DNA of 64,000 nucleotides from an archaeon (GTDB taxonomy: Archaea > Thermoproteota > Nitrososphaeria > Nitrososphaerales > Gagatemarchaeaceae): positions 4,448 to 68,447 of the forward strand of contig JAKASK010000001.1 in NCBI GenBank assembly GCA_021819105.1, written 5' to 3'. Numbering within the stretch: the stretch's first letter is position 1; each line of letters starts with the position of its first letter. Positions 1-8,721 of the stretch are shown one piece after another. The notes under the pieces are model-generated. The model was given only the letters and a program-made list of their open reading frames with translations, searched no databases and had not been told where the DNA came from. A program made the translations under genes and the position numbers.

Positions 1-126
1 GCCTACGGCAAGGTGAGCCCCAGGCTCACCGCCCTGAGGGGGAGGTACGGCCTGCTGGCGGCGAACCTGCTCCTCGTCTTCGCTGGGATAGTGGTGACCA
101 AGGTCATCCTGCTCATACACGGCTAG
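1..126 (+). CDS. C-terminal end of a membrane protein (partial)
   Basis: The first bases read in frame 1 as the last 41 residues of a protein whose start lies outside the window, ending with TAG at 124-126. After a basic stretch (YGKVSPRLTALRGRYG) comes one hydrophobic segment, LLAANLLLVFAGIVVTKVIL, that looks like a final transmembrane helix. The following 376 bases carry no convincing gene. The family cannot be named from this fragment. Confidence 0.55.
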   Translation, partial: AYGKVSPRLTALRGRYGLLAANLLLVFAGIVVTKVILLIHG

Positions 127-502
127 CGGGGGGCGCCCCTTCGAAGGCGGCCCGCAAGGCCGCTGCGCTCTTGGAGGCAATGACGCGGCCCAATCCTACG
201 ACAAGTCTAGGCGTTCTTGGAGCGCGGCTCCACTGGATGGCTCCCGGAGGAGCTGGACGCCGCCGTCAACGCAAGGAGGCCTGCGACCGCGAGCAAGGCG
301 CCAAGACAGGTGCCGGCTCCCGGCCGGAGAGCCCAATCGACGGAGCAGGACGCGGAAAAGGTCGGGCACCATGGCTAGACCCGCGGACGTCCGTTTCTGC
401 AGCGTGTTGAGGGGGTGACGTCCCGAGAAGCTACGCAGCCTAAGCGGCCGGCGGGTGGGGGCGTTAAGTACGGCCAGGGGGACCGACCTGGCAGGGAAAG
501 GG
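127..502. other. Intergenic stretch with no supportable gene
   Basis: No reading frame here has both a plausible start and protein-like composition. One minus-strand frame near 230-390 reads as a hydrophobic Ala/Leu/Ser-rich segment but has an upstream stop and no start codon. I see no tRNA-like arms and no clear TATA box close to the next start. Confidence 0.4.
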
Positions 503-1111
503 ATGGCCGCGAAGGTCGTCGCTCGGAGGCTGACGGTGCGTGGGCTCGTCCAGACGGTGGGTTTCCGCAGGTACGTCGCCCAGGAGGCAAGGGACATGGG
601 GTTGGCGGGGCACGTCAGGAACCTCGGAGACGGCTCCGTCGAGGTCGTGGCCAGCGGGACCCCGAAGGTACTGGCTGATTTCTCACGCAGGCTGAGGAGG
701 CCCCCGCCTCCGGCCGTTGTCAGAGATATCTTGGCGTCGGCGACACGCCTTCCTGCCAAGGTCGGGACATTCTCGGTCAAGCTTGGGACGGTCCAGGAGG
801 AGCTGCAGGAGGCGATGGGTGGGATGGAGGCTCAGTTCAGAGACTGCCGGGTGGAGTTCGGAGACTACCGGGGGGAGTTCAGAGGGTTCGCAGATAGGAC
901 CGACTCGAACTTCAGGAACCTTGGGGACAGGTATGACGCCATATCCCAGAAACTCTCCACCATCATGTCAGAGATGGCGGAGCAGACCAAGAAGACCACC
1001 GAGCTCCTAGAGTCCTTCAAGGTCGAATCCAAGGAGTCGAGGGAGAAGCTCGACGAATCTCTGAGGCTGCTCAGGGAAGCGGTCGACAGGGTCGGCCAGC
1101 CCAGGGCCTAG
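503..1111 (+). CDS. Acylphosphatase-like domain with C-terminal coiled coil
   Basis: Residues 1-75 match acylphosphatase, which hydrolyses carboxyl-phosphate bonds of acyl phosphates. The phosphate-loop motif reads [11 protein letters not shown] (the usual VQGVGFR, with Thr for one Gly) and the second motif [12 protein letters not shown] supplies the conserved Asn. After a Pro-rich linker the remaining 110 or so residues are charged and heptad-like ([19 protein letters not shown] and onward), predicting a long coiled coil. Typical acylphosphatases are only about 90 residues, so the tail is an addition. The ATG at 503 is preferred over an in-frame GTG at 455 because it begins just before the domain. 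The enzyme call is good; the tail's role is unknown. Confidence 0.8.
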   Translation: MAAKVVARRLTVRGLVQTVGFRRYVAQEARDMGLAGHVRNLGDGSVEVVASGTPKVLADFSRRLRRPPPPAVVRDILASATRLPAKVGTFSVKLGTVQEELQEAMGGMEAQFRDCRVEFGDYRGEFRGFADRTDSNFRNLGDRYDAISQKLSTIMSEMAEQTKKTTELLESFKVESKESREKLDESLRLLREAVDRVGQPRA

Positions 1112-1274
1112 CGGCCCCTGCGGAGCGGAGAACAGCCCTGGTAGGCCCCCACTCCCGGTCCTCGGACGCCCCCCGTTCATGCGGCACGGTGCCCCTGGCT
1201 GACGCGCCTTACCTGTCCTCGGGTGGCCGGCCCTTTCGCAACCCTTAGATTGCGCCCGGGCTGCTCCCCTCCGT

Positions 1275-2636
1275 TTGGTCAGGGTCGGCGCCTCGATCGC
1301 CATCGTGGGCATGGGGTACGTGGGGCTCACCACCGCGGTCTGCTTCGCGAGCAGGGGGTTCGAAGTGACGGGCGTGGAGATAGACAAGGCGAAGCTCACC
1401 AAGCTCAGGCGCGGGGTATCCACAATCGGAGAGGCTGGTGTGCCCCAGCTCCTCAGGAAGGGGACGCAGTCCGGGAGGCTGAGGTTCGTCGGGTCCCTGA
1501 AGGAGGCTGGGCACCCTGGCTTCCTGTTCGTCACCGTGAACACGCCCTCGAGGCCCGACGGGTCCATCGACCTCTCCTACGTCCTCGCGGCTGCCAAGGA
1601 CGTGGGCACCCACCTCAGGCGCGCCGAGGGGTACCCGGTCGTCGTCCCCAAGAGCACCACGGTCCCCGGGACCACCGAAAAGGTCGTCAGGCCCCTCCTC
1701 GAGGCGGAGTCGAAGAAGAAGCTGGGGGAGTTCGGCTTGGCCTACAACCCAGAGTTCCTGAGGGAGGGGAAGGCGGTGGAGGACACCCTGTCCCCGGACA
1801 AGGTGGTCGTGGGGGGCGCCGACGCCAAGTCTTCCTCCGCCTTGGTCGCCCTCTTCCGGGCCTACTACGGCAGGGCGATGCCCCCGGTGGTGGAGACCAC
1901 GCCTGCCAACGCCGAGATGATCAAGTACGCGTCCAACGCGTTCCTTTCGATGAAGGTGAGCTACATCAACCAGGTCGCGCGGCTCTGCTCCGCGGTCCCC
2001 GGGTGCGACGTGGAGGTGGTGGCGGGGGCCATAGGCCTCGACAAGAGGATCGGACGGAGGTTCCTCGACGCCGGCCTGGGGTTCGGGGGGAGCTGCTTCA
2101 CCAAAGACCTGAGGGCCCTGAGGAGCCTTGCCAGGGAGCTGACCGTCCCCATGCCGCTGGTCGACGGGACCCTCGAGGTGAACGAAGACCAGGCCCTGGC
2201 GGCTCTCAGCGCCATCGAGGGGGTGCTCGGGGAGCTCGGAGGGAAGCGCATCGCCGTCCTCGGGCTCGCGTTCAAGCCTGACACCGACGACGTGAGGGAC
2301 GCGGTCTCCCTCAGGCTCATATCGCTGCTGCGGACCAACGGAGCGGCCGTCGTCGCCTACGACCCGGTCGCCGGAGCCAACGCGAAGGAGGCGGACCCCG
2401 GCCTGAGGCTCGCCCCTGACGCCGGGAAGTGCGTCGACGGAGCCGACTGCGCGGTGGTGGTCACCGAGTGGGACGAGTTCCGCAGGCTGAAGCCGTCGTT
2501 CTTCAGGGCCCGCATGCGGCGGCCTTTCGTCTTCGACGGGCGCAGGGTCTACGACCCGGCGGCGTTCAGGAAGGGAGGGGTGGAGCTCCGGGCCGTGGGG
2601 CTCGGCCCGTCCCCCGGGGGCGACGGTGCGCCGTGA
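1275..2636 (+). CDS. UDP-glucose/UDP-hexose 6-dehydrogenase family protein
   Basis: An NAD-dependent nucleotide-sugar dehydrogenase that oxidises the C6 alcohol of a UDP-hexose (or GDP-mannose) to the uronate. The Rossmann motif GMGYVG lies at residues 12-17, the central helix carries the AYNPEFLREG block, the catalytic cysteine is Cys274 in GFGGSCFTKD, and the C-terminal domain has LGLAFKPDTDDVRDA. The 453-residue length fits the family. The start is TTG at 1275. The sugar epimerase at 2760 follows, so the pair probably supplies uronic acid or epimerised sugar nucleotides for envelope polysaccharide or protein glycans. Exact substrate (UDP-Glc, UDP-ManNAc or GDP-Man) cannot be told here. Confidence 0.9.
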   Translation: MVRVGASIAIVGMGYVGLTTAVCFASRGFEVTGVEIDKAKLTKLRRGVSTIGEAGVPQLLRKGTQSGRLRFVGSLKEAGHPGFLFVTVNTPSRPDGSIDLSYVLAAAKDVGTHLRRAEGYPVVVPKSTTVPGTTEKVVRPLLEAESKKKLGEFGLAYNPEFLREGKAVEDTLSPDKVVVGGADAKSSSALVALFRAYYGRAMPPVVETTPANAEMIKYASNAFLSMKVSYINQVARLCSAVPGCDVEVVAGAIGLDKRIGRRFLDAGLGFGGSCFTKDLRALRSLARELTVPMPLVDGTLEVNEDQALAALSAIEGVLGELGGKRIAVLGLAFKPDTDDVRDAVSLRLISLLRTNGAAVVAYDPVAGANAKEADPGLRLAPDAGKCVDGADCAVVVTEWDEFRRLKPSFFRARMRRPFVFDGRRVYDPAAFRKGGVELRAVGLGPSPGGDGAP

Positions 2637-2759
2637 TGCTCGACCTCATGACGTGGGCCAAGGGGCGCGAGAGCCCCTCCAGGCCACCCCGAAGATGATC
2701 AACAGGTTCCACGGCTCCCGCGCGAACGCTTAACAGGAGAGGGGTCAGAGGCGTCGCAC

Positions 2760-3722
2760 TTGCGCATCCTCGTCACAGGCGGAGCGGGTTTCATCGGGAG
2801 CCACATCGTCGCCAGGCTGGTGGCGGACTCCCACAAGGTCTCTGTCATCGACGACCTCTCGGCGGGGCGGACGTCGAACCTCCCCAGGGGGGTGAAGTTC
2901 ACCAAGAAGGCCACCAAGCAGATCTCGAAGCAGGACGTCCAGGGGGTCGACGTGGTCTTCCACTGCGCGGCCCAGGTCTCCACATTCCTTTCCGTCGACT
3001 ACCCCAGGGAGGACTTCGACAGGAACGCCAACGGTACGTTCAGCGTCTTCGAGGCCGTGAGGAAGTACAACGACGGGGCCAAGGTCATCTACACCAGTAG
3101 CAGGAGCGTCCTCGGGGACATCCCCGCGGGGAAGATCGCGGACGAGTCCTTCCCCTACAACCCGAGCACCTTCTACAACGTCCACAAGATCTACGGCGAG
3201 CTCCTCTGCAGCATCTACAACGGGCTCTACGGGATCAAGTCGGCGGTCCTGAGGCCGAGCAACGTCTACGGGCCGGGGCAGCCCTACTGGATGAGCGGCT
3301 GGTACAATTTCATCGCCTATTGGATCAAGCTCGGCCTGGAAGGGAAGCCCCTCCCCATCTACGGGACCGGGACCCAGGTCCGCGACTACACCTACGTCGA
3401 CGACATCGCGGACGCATACATGCGCGCCATGGACAACAGGGCGGCGCTGGGGGAGACCTTCCTGCTGGCGACCGGGAGGCCGGTCACCCTCAACCAGCTG
3501 GCCGACATGGTCAACTCGGTCACCGGGAGCGCGGCAGGGAAGCAGTACTTCCCGCCCAGGAAGGGGGACGTGCAGTACTTCGTGGGGACGTCTGAGAAGG
3601 CTTCGCGGGTGCTGGGGTGGAGCACGAAGGTGTCGTTGGAGGACGGCCTGAAGAAGGAGGCGGAATGGGTGAAGGCGGACCTCAAGGTGAAGAGGAAGCT
3701 CCCAGAGCCCCTGAAGCGCTAG
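2760..3722 (+). CDS. NAD-dependent epimerase/dehydratase (extended SDR, UDP-glucose 4-epimerase-like)
   Basis: A 320-residue extended short-chain dehydrogenase acting on a nucleotide sugar. The N-terminal NAD loop is GGAGFIGSH (residues 7-15), the cofactor acid is in VIDDLSAG, and the catalytic pair is Tyr139-x3-Lys143 (YNVHK). The downstream blocks LRPSNVYGPGQ and RDYTYVDDIADA are typical of GalE/WbpP-like enzymes. The start is TTG at 2760, about 120 bases after the dehydrogenase, so co-transcription is plausible. Likely works with that gene in sugar-nucleotide supply; substrate unresolved. Confidence 0.88.
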   Translation: MRILVTGGAGFIGSHIVARLVADSHKVSVIDDLSAGRTSNLPRGVKFTKKATKQISKQDVQGVDVVFHCAAQVSTFLSVDYPREDFDRNANGTFSVFEAVRKYNDGAKVIYTSSRSVLGDIPAGKIADESFPYNPSTFYNVHKIYGELLCSIYNGLYGIKSAVLRPSNVYGPGQPYWMSGWYNFIAYWIKLGLEGKPLPIYGTGTQVRDYTYVDDIADAYMRAMDNRAALGETFLLATGRPVTLNQLADMVNSVTGSAAGKQYFPPRKGDVQYFVGTSEKASRVLGWSTKVSLEDGLKKEAEWVKADLKVKRKLPEPLKR

Positions 3723-3876
3723 CCGGCCTCTGCGCCCCGCGCAATTAAAAAGTCGCGACCTGCCTGTTCAGGAGGCTGTGTCACGCAGCTCGCTGGCGCC
3801 GCACCCCCTAGCGACAGGCCCGTCGAACTGCGAGGGTCGGCGGCCGGGAACATGAAGGAGCGGAGGCGCGCCGCGC

Positions 3877-5277
3877 CTAGGCCGAGACCGGCCGGAACGT
3901 CTGGTGCCTGGTCGCCCGCCTTCTGGCCGCGAAGTAGGCGGCGAACAGCACGGCGGTGAACGCTATAACGGCAAGGGGCTGGAACGGGAACTGGGGGATG
4001 CCGCCGCTTCCCGACGTTGATGGGGTGCCGGTGGTCGACTGACCCTGAGAGGTGCTCGTCGCGGCTGACGTCGTGGTCGTGGTGGCCGACGCGGAAGTCG
4101 TGGTCTGGGACTCGGAGGTGGTCGAGGTCACGGACACGGACGACGCGTCCAGGACCTGGACCGTGGAGTTCGACCCTACGTAGACGAGGTTCCTCGTCGA
4201 GTCCACCGCGATCCCGAACGGGGACCGCCCCGCGGCCGAGGAGGCGTTCTGATTCATCAGGAGGTTGGTGACGTTCAGGAGGTTGCCCCCGCTGGGGGTG
4301 TCGACCTCCACCGCGTTCTCGCCGTTCGACGCCAGGAAGACCAGGTGGGTGTTCGTGTTCACAGCGATGTAATCAGACGCGGAGGGCCCGATGCCGACGA
4401 CCGCGTGCGACGTCGTGCTCGCCACGTTCAGCCCCGGGCCCACAGAGTCGTCAATGTAGAGGAGGCCCAGTCCCGGGTCGACGGCGAGGCCGGTCCCTCC
4501 TATCCATGAGACGTTGTAGGCCAGGGAGAAGGGCGACTCGTTCAGGGCGACGAGCCCCTGACTGTAGGCGGAAGAGAAACCGTAGACCAGGTGGTTGGCG
4601 GTGTCCACCGCCAGGGCGCTCACCCCGGCCCCTGAGGCGGCGGTGACGTTGAGGCTCGCCACCACAGAGTTGGTCGCCTCGGAGATCTCGTCGACGTTCC
4701 CCGACACCGCGGACGGCTCGCCCCCTGCGAAGACCAGATGGGTTGTGGGGTCCACGGCCACGAACTCGGCTGTGGCGACCGGTATCGCCGCGATCACTGC
4801 CCCGGTGCTCACTTTGATCGCATCCACGTTCACCGGGCACGGGGGAGCGCTACAGTCCCACTGGCTCACACCCACGTAGGCCACCCCGTTGGTCGGGTCC
4901 ACGGCGATGTTGGAGACGGCCGAGACGTCGAAGTCGATGCCGACGTTGCCGCAGGGGTTCGAGCTGCTGACGAGGGAGTCGTTGAACAGCAGGTTTCCCG
5001 AGGGCATGGAGATCCCCAGAAGGTTGGCCGAGTTCGCCGGGCTGCACCCGTTCAGGGGCGCGTACCCGTCCACGGCGAGGAGGACGTTCGAAGTCGGGTC
5101 GATGGCTATCGAATCCACCCCGAGCCCGCCGACCGTGGCGACGGTGGTGGACGCTCCCGCGGCCCTGGGCGCGCCGAACAGGAGCAGGGCCGAGGCTGAA
5201 AGAAGCACGACGGCGGCTACAGCGAGCCACCCGCGGCGGTCTGCTTTCCCCCCGCCCCTGAGGCGCCGGAGGCTCAA
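3877..5277 (-). CDS. Secreted, membrane-anchored beta-propeller-like protein
   Basis: A 466-residue exported protein. The N-terminus has basic residues followed by a hydrophobic stretch (WLAVAAVVLLSASALLLFG), a signal peptide or anchor. The body repeats units such as VDSIAIDPTSN, VSNIAVDPTNG and VSALAVDTANH, like YncE/SMP-type beta-propeller blades. It ends in a long Thr/Ser-rich stalk, then GGIPQFPFQPLAVIAF, a transmembrane helix and an Arg cluster. That ending resembles archaeal PEF-CTERM-type sorting or anchoring tails. The Ser/Thr stalk is a natural O-glycosylation target and glycosyltransferases occur in this window. Ligand and function are unknown. Confidence 0.75.
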   Translation of the reverse strand: MSLRRLRGGGKADRRGWLAVAAVVLLSASALLLFGAPRAAGASTTVATVGGLGVDSIAIDPTSNVLLAVDGYAPLNGCSPANSANLLGISMPSGNLLFNDSLVSSSNPCGNVGIDFDVSAVSNIAVDPTNGVAYVGVSQWDCSAPPCPVNVDAIKVSTGAVIAAIPVATAEFVAVDPTTHLVFAGGEPSAVSGNVDEISEATNSVVASLNVTAASGAGVSALAVDTANHLVYGFSSAYSQGLVALNESPFSLAYNVSWIGGTGLAVDPGLGLLYIDDSVGPGLNVASTTSHAVVGIGPSASDYIAVNTNTHLVFLASNGENAVEVDTPSGGNLLNVTNLLMNQNASSAAGRSPFGIAVDSTRNLVYVGSNSTVQVLDASSVSVTSTTSESQTTTSASATTTTTSAATSTSQGQSTTGTPSTSGSGGIPQFPFQPLAVIAFTAVLFAAYFAARRRATRHQTFRPVSA

Positions 5278-5420
5278 GCCGGTGCCGCCCCCGGGGCAGG
5301 CTGCTCACGGAGTTGCAGGCAGAACGAAGAAACACGAGCGCATCTCAGCCGGGGCCGCCGACCTGCAGTGGGAGCCGCCCCGAGCCAGGCCAGGTCCAAC
5401 CTGACCAGTTAGGGGGGTTT

Positions 5421-5432
5421 CGTACTTAAAGG
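5421..5432 (-). promoter_or_regulatory. Possible TATA box for the beta-propeller gene
   Basis: On the minus strand the sequence reads CTTTAAGTA in this short AT-rich island within a GC-rich gap. It lies about 150 bases before the gene start, so it would imply a long 5' leader. Weak evidence. Confidence 0.25.
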
Positions 5433-5451
5433 CTCGGCCCTGCAGCCCGCG

Positions 5452-6030
5452 CTAACCGGCCCCTTCCGCGGCGAGGAGGTCGATCTTCGTCACTATCCCC
5501 TGGATCTTCTCTTCCGACTCCACCAGCACCGCTGGCAGGTACTTGAAGAGCGAGAAGAGCGCGTCCACCGGGGTGTCCTTCCCCACCACGGCAAAGACGG
5601 GCTCGACGTGTCCCTTCACCTTCTCCCCGAGAACCCCCTGAGGGTCCGACGAGGCGGCGAGGAGGTCCATGATGTGGGAGTCGGTGAGGGTCCCCACCAT
5701 CCTCTCCCCCGAGAAGACAGGGACCTGGGAGAAACCTTTCCTCCTCATCAGGGCGGCGCACTCCCTGATGGTCGCGTCCTCCTGGACTCCCACCACCGGG
5801 GAGGACATGACGTCCGCCGCCTTCTTGACCTTCCCCCTCCCCACCGAGCTCAGGGCCTTCGATATGGCGGCCAGGGTGCCGTAGGTAGGGTCGACGCTCC
5901 CAGCCTCGATCTTCGCAATGATGGACTGGCTCACTCCGGCGGCCTTCGCCAGCCTCCCCTGGGTGTACCCCAGCTGGGTCCGTATCTTCCTGAGCTGGCG
6001 TGGCTCGACGAGGCTCGAAGACACGGCCAC
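5452..6030 (-). CDS. HTH (XRE/Cro-type) regulator with two CBS domains
   Basis: Residues 10-60 form a Cro/C1-type helix-turn-helix (IRTQLGYTQGRLAKAAGVSQ then IIAKIEAGSVDPTY). Residues 70-190 carry two CBS repeats, starting ADVMSSPVVGVQEDATI and GHVEPVFAVVGKDTPVD. CBS pairs bind adenosyl ligands such as AMP, ATP or S-adenosylmethionine. The gene is divergent from the methionine/SAM operon starting at 6257, which suggests it senses an adenosyl compound and controls that operon; this is inference. The start is GTG at 6030, or the third codon GTG at 6024 if the minus-strand TATA at 6047-6055 gives a leaderless message. Confidence 0.85.
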   Translation of the reverse strand: MAVSSSLVEPRQLRKIRTQLGYTQGRLAKAAGVSQSIIAKIEAGSVDPTYGTLAAISKALSSVGRGKVKKAADVMSSPVVGVQEDATIRECAALMRRKGFSQVPVFSGERMVGTLTDSHIMDLLAASSDPQGVLGEKVKGHVEPVFAVVGKDTPVDALFSLFKYLPAVLVESEEKIQGIVTKIDLLAAEGAG

Positions 6031-6046
6031 CGGGGGACCTTCGGGG

Positions 6047-6055
6047 GTAATATCC
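6047..6055 (-). promoter_or_regulatory. Candidate TATA box for the HTH-CBS gene
   Basis: The minus strand reads GGATATTAC here. Its centre is about 21 bases before the GTG at 6030 and 27 before the in-frame GTG at 6024, which favours the second start and a leaderless transcript. Confidence 0.4.
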
Positions 6056-6117
6056 CTGTCCTGACCGCGCGTACCCGCACCTGGGCCGGAGGTCCCGCAG
6101 GTAGCACGTCTCCCGGT

Positions 6118-6128
6118 ATTTTCGTATA
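6118..6128. promoter_or_regulatory. Inverted copy of a possible operator half (ATTTTCGTATA)
   Basis: This 11-base stretch matches 10 of 11 positions of the reverse complement of TATACGAATAT at 6200-6210. The two lie 71 bases apart in the divergent gap between the HTH-CBS regulator and metK. Inverted pairs like this can be regulator sites, but it could also be AT-rich promoter sequence. Confidence 0.3.
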
Positions 6129-6193
6129 TGGCGTGGCGGCCGACTCCGATGGCCGGGGGTGGAGGTCCTGGCGGGCGACCCGGAACAAGGCGC

Positions 6194-6209
6194 TATTCCT
6201 ATACGAATA
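6194..6209. promoter_or_regulatory. Palindromic candidate operator upstream of metK
   Basis: The sequence TATTC-N6-GAATA forms a perfect 5-base-arm palindrome that ends 13 bases before the metK TATA box. Position and symmetry suit a dimeric HTH repressor or activator, such as the divergently encoded HTH-CBS protein. Binding is inference. Confidence 0.4.
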
Positions 6210-6222
6210 TTCCGTGCAGTCA

Positions 6223-6231
6223 AGTATATAT
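6223..6231 (+). promoter_or_regulatory. TATA box of the metK-metE-MTHFR operon
   Basis: AGTATATAT is a strong archaeal TATA box in a GC-rich background. Its centre is about 30 bases upstream of the metK ATG at 6257, the expected spacing for a transcript with only a few leader bases. Confidence 0.65.
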
Positions 6232-6256
6232 CGCGTTACCAGTGCGCGCTCCCTTC

Positions 6257-7411
6257 ATGGCAAGACACCACCTGTTCACCTCCGAAAGCGTCGCCGAGGG
6301 GCACCCCGACAAGTGCTCGGACCAGATCTCTGACGCGATCCTCGACGATGTCCTCAGACAGGACAAGAAGGCGAGGGTCGACGCAGAGACCCTCATCATG
6401 CAGGGGACTGTGATAGTCACCGGACAGATAACGACGACGGCCTACGTCAACGTCAAGCAGGTCGTCAGAGGCGTCCTCAAGGACATCGGCTTCAACAACG
6501 CCAGGGACGGCCTCGACTGGGAGACCTGCGGGGTCCTTATCTCCATCGAGGAGCAGTCTCCCGACATCGCAAGGGGGGTGAACAGGCCCGTCGAGGAGAT
6601 CGGGTCCGGTGACCAGGGGATGACCTTCGGCTATGCCACCACCGAGACCAAACAGCTCATGCCCCTCCCTATCATGCTCGCCCACGGGATAGTGAAGCGG
6701 CTGGCGGACGTGAGGAAAGACGGGACACTTCCCTACCTGAGGCCGGATGGGAAATCCCAGGTGACGGTGGAGTACGACGATGGCAAGGCCCAGAGGGTGG
6801 ACGCGGTGGTGGTGGCGGCCCAGCATAACGAGTCGGCGGAAGAGTCGCAGGTCAAGAGCGACGTGGTCGAAAAGGTGGTCAGACAGGTCATCCCGAAGGA
6901 CCTCCTCGACAGCGGCACGAGGTTCATAGTGAACGGGACCGGGAGGTTCGTGATAGGGGGGACCCTGGCCGACTCGGGGCTCACAGGAAGGAAGATCATC
7001 GTCGACTCCTACGGCGGCGTCGGGGCCCACGGAGGCGGGTGCCAGTCAGGCAAGGACCCTACCAAGATCGACCGCTCGGGAGCTTACATGGCCCGGTACA
7101 TCGCCAAGAACATCGTCGCCGCGAAGCTCGCCGAGAAGTGCCAGGTCCAGATCGCCTACGCCATCGGCGTGGCGAAGCCCGTGTCCTTCATGGTGGACAC
7201 CTACGGGACCGGGATGTTCTCCGACGAGAAGATCACAGACGCCGCCAGCAAGACCTTCGACATGAGACCAGGCGTTATCATCCGAGACCTCGACCTCCTC
7301 AGGCCGATCTACAGGAAGACCGCCTGCTACGGCCACTTCGGGAGGGAGGACCCGGACTTCACCTGGGAGAAGACCGACCGGGTAGCCGCGCTGAGGGCCA
7401 AGCTCAGTTGA
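6257..7411 (+). CDS. metK: S-adenosylmethionine synthetase, bacterial/eukaryotic MetK type
   Basis: Makes S-adenosylmethionine from methionine and ATP. The 384-residue length and the motifs are those of the classic MetK family: [17 protein letters not shown] at the start (metal/ATP site), [14 protein letters not shown], and the P-loop-like [19 protein letters not shown], where most homologues have GGGAFSGKD. Most archaea instead use the divergent archaeal MAT family, so this type is notable. The ATG at 6257 fits a TATA box at 6223-6231; an in-frame upstream extension has no homology. Its stop overlaps the next start (TTGA), pointing to translational coupling with the methionine synthase. Confidence 0.93.
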   Translation: MARHHLFTSESVAEGHPDKCSDQISDAILDDVLRQDKKARVDAETLIMQGTVIVTGQITTTAYVNVKQVVRGVLKDIGFNNARDGLDWETCGVLISIEEQSPDIARGVNRPVEEIGSGDQGMTFGYATTETKQLMPLPIMLAHGIVKRLADVRKDGTLPYLRPDGKSQVTVEYDDGKAQRVDAVVVAAQHNESAEESQVKSDVVEKVVRQVIPKDLLDSGTRFIVNGTGRFVIGGTLADSGLTGRKIIVDSYGGVGAHGGGCQSGKDPTKIDRSGAYMARYIAKNIVAAKLAEKCQVQIAYAIGVAKPVSFMVDTYGTGMFSDEKITDAASKTFDMRPGVIIRDLDLLRPIYRKTACYGHFGREDPDFTWEKTDRVAALRAKLS

Positions 7412-8547
7412 GCGGGCCTTTCACGACGACGGTGGTCGGGTCCTTCTCCAGGCCGCGTGACCTGATCGAGGCCTCGAAGAAGCGGGCCAAGGGGGAGATA
7501 CCCCAGGCAGAGCTGGACGTCCAGCTGGAGAGGGCGACCGAGGCGACCATCAGGGGGGAAGAGGAGGCCGGGCTAGACGTCATCACCGACGGGGAGCAGC
7601 GGCGGAGCAGCTTCGTCAGCTTCGTCGGGGACAAGATCCCCGGTTTCAAGGTCATGCACATCACGGAGCTCAACCCCGACGCGATGGAGATATTGAAGCG
7701 GAACAAGGTCCAGCTCACCTACATGCGGGCCGTGGTCACCGAGGAGCTGAGGGACGCGGTCATAGCCGCAGACGAGTTCGAGAAGGCGCGGAGATACTCG
7801 AAGAAGCCGTTCAAGGTGACCCTTCCCGCCCCCTACCTCGTCATGTGGGAGAGCTGGCACCGCACCCACTCGGAGGGGGCGTATCCCACCCCCGAGGACT
7901 TCGGCTATGCCTACGCGAAGCTCCTCAGGAACGAGGTGGGGAGGCTGAGGGACGCCGGGGTCTCCTTCGTCCAGCTGGACGAGCCGATGCTCGGGGACCT
8001 CACCGAGGCCGGGGACAAGCCCGACAGGTACAGGAACGTCTTCCGCGAACTCTACGGTCAGGAGTACAGGGGGTTCAAGGAGGAGCTGAAGCTCGCCGTG
8101 GACATGCTGAACGAGGTGGTGAAGGGGGTGAGCGGGGTGAAGATAGGGGTCCACATGGACCGCTGGCCCAACAAGGACTCCCCCTACTTCGACCAGGGGT
8201 ACGAGAGGTTCCTCCCCGAGCTGCTCGAGGCCAGGACGAGCCAGTGGATCCTGGAGTACACCAGTCAGGGGACCGGAGACCCGGCCAAGCTCGTCAAGGA
8301 GTTCCCCGACGGAGTGGAGATCGGCCTCGGGGTGATAAGCGTCCAGAACTACGAGGTGGAGTCGCCCGAGCAGGTGGTCGCCCGGGCGGAGAGGGTGATC
8401 GGGAGCATCGAGCCTGAAAGGATCTGGCTCAACCCCGACTGCGGGTTCGCGCCGGGCATGTTCAGGACCTTCCCCCGCGAGATCGCCTTCGCCAAGCTGA
8501 AGTCGATGACCGAGGCAGCGGGAATCCTGCGCAAGAAGTACGCCTGA
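7408..8547 (+). CDS. Core-type cobalamin-independent methionine synthase (MetE C-terminal family)
   Basis: A 379-residue TIM-barrel protein equivalent to the catalytic C-terminal half of MetE, which transfers a methyl group to homocysteine. It opens with [10 protein letters not shown] and carries [20 protein letters not shown] and [10 protein letters not shown] blocks. The zinc-site His is H249 and the last zinc Cys is C345, but the usual His-x-Cys reads H249-M-D251, so one cysteine ligand is an aspartate. The TTG start at 7408 overlaps the metK stop, setting it in one operon. The methyl donor in such archaeal core enzymes is often not methyl-tetrahydrofolate; the following MTHFR-like gene hints at a folate-type donor here. 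Confidence 0.85.
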   Translation: MSGPFTTTVVGSFSRPRDLIEASKKRAKGEIPQAELDVQLERATEATIRGEEEAGLDVITDGEQRRSSFVSFVGDKIPGFKVMHITELNPDAMEILKRNKVQLTYMRAVVTEELRDAVIAADEFEKARRYSKKPFKVTLPAPYLVMWESWHRTHSEGAYPTPEDFGYAYAKLLRNEVGRLRDAGVSFVQLDEPMLGDLTEAGDKPDRYRNVFRELYGQEYRGFKEELKLAVDMLNEVVKGVSGVKIGVHMDRWPNKDSPYFDQGYERFLPELLEARTSQWILEYTSQGTGDPAKLVKEFPDGVEIGLGVISVQNYEVESPEQVVARAERVIGSIEPERIWLNPDCGFAPGMFRTFPREIAFAKLKSMTEAAGILRKKYA

Positions 8548-8721
8548 CATGGAAGCCGCCTTCTACCGCCCGATGCCCGGGACGTCGATGCCGAAGGGCC
8601 TGCGAAACCCCGTCGCCGACCCCCCCTCGACCTCGACCTTGGCCGTCTCCGCCACATGGCGGACGCTTGCCCGCGCCCCGCCTCCATCTTGCGCCTGCGG
8701 CCGCGCTCCGGGGACCACCGC

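Noticed and set aside
196-780. Long minus-strand reading frame of 194 codons
   Set aside because: It runs antisense to the acylphosphatase gene, with low-complexity Arg/Pro/Ser composition typical of GC-rich shadow frames.
6031-6256. Possible SAM riboswitch before metK
   Set aside because: The TATA box leaves almost no 5' leader, so there is no room for an aptamer; such riboswitches are also not established in archaea.
7039-7407. Long upstream extension of the methionine synthase frame
   Set aside because: It overlaps metK in another frame and the conserved domain begins right after the TTG at 7408.
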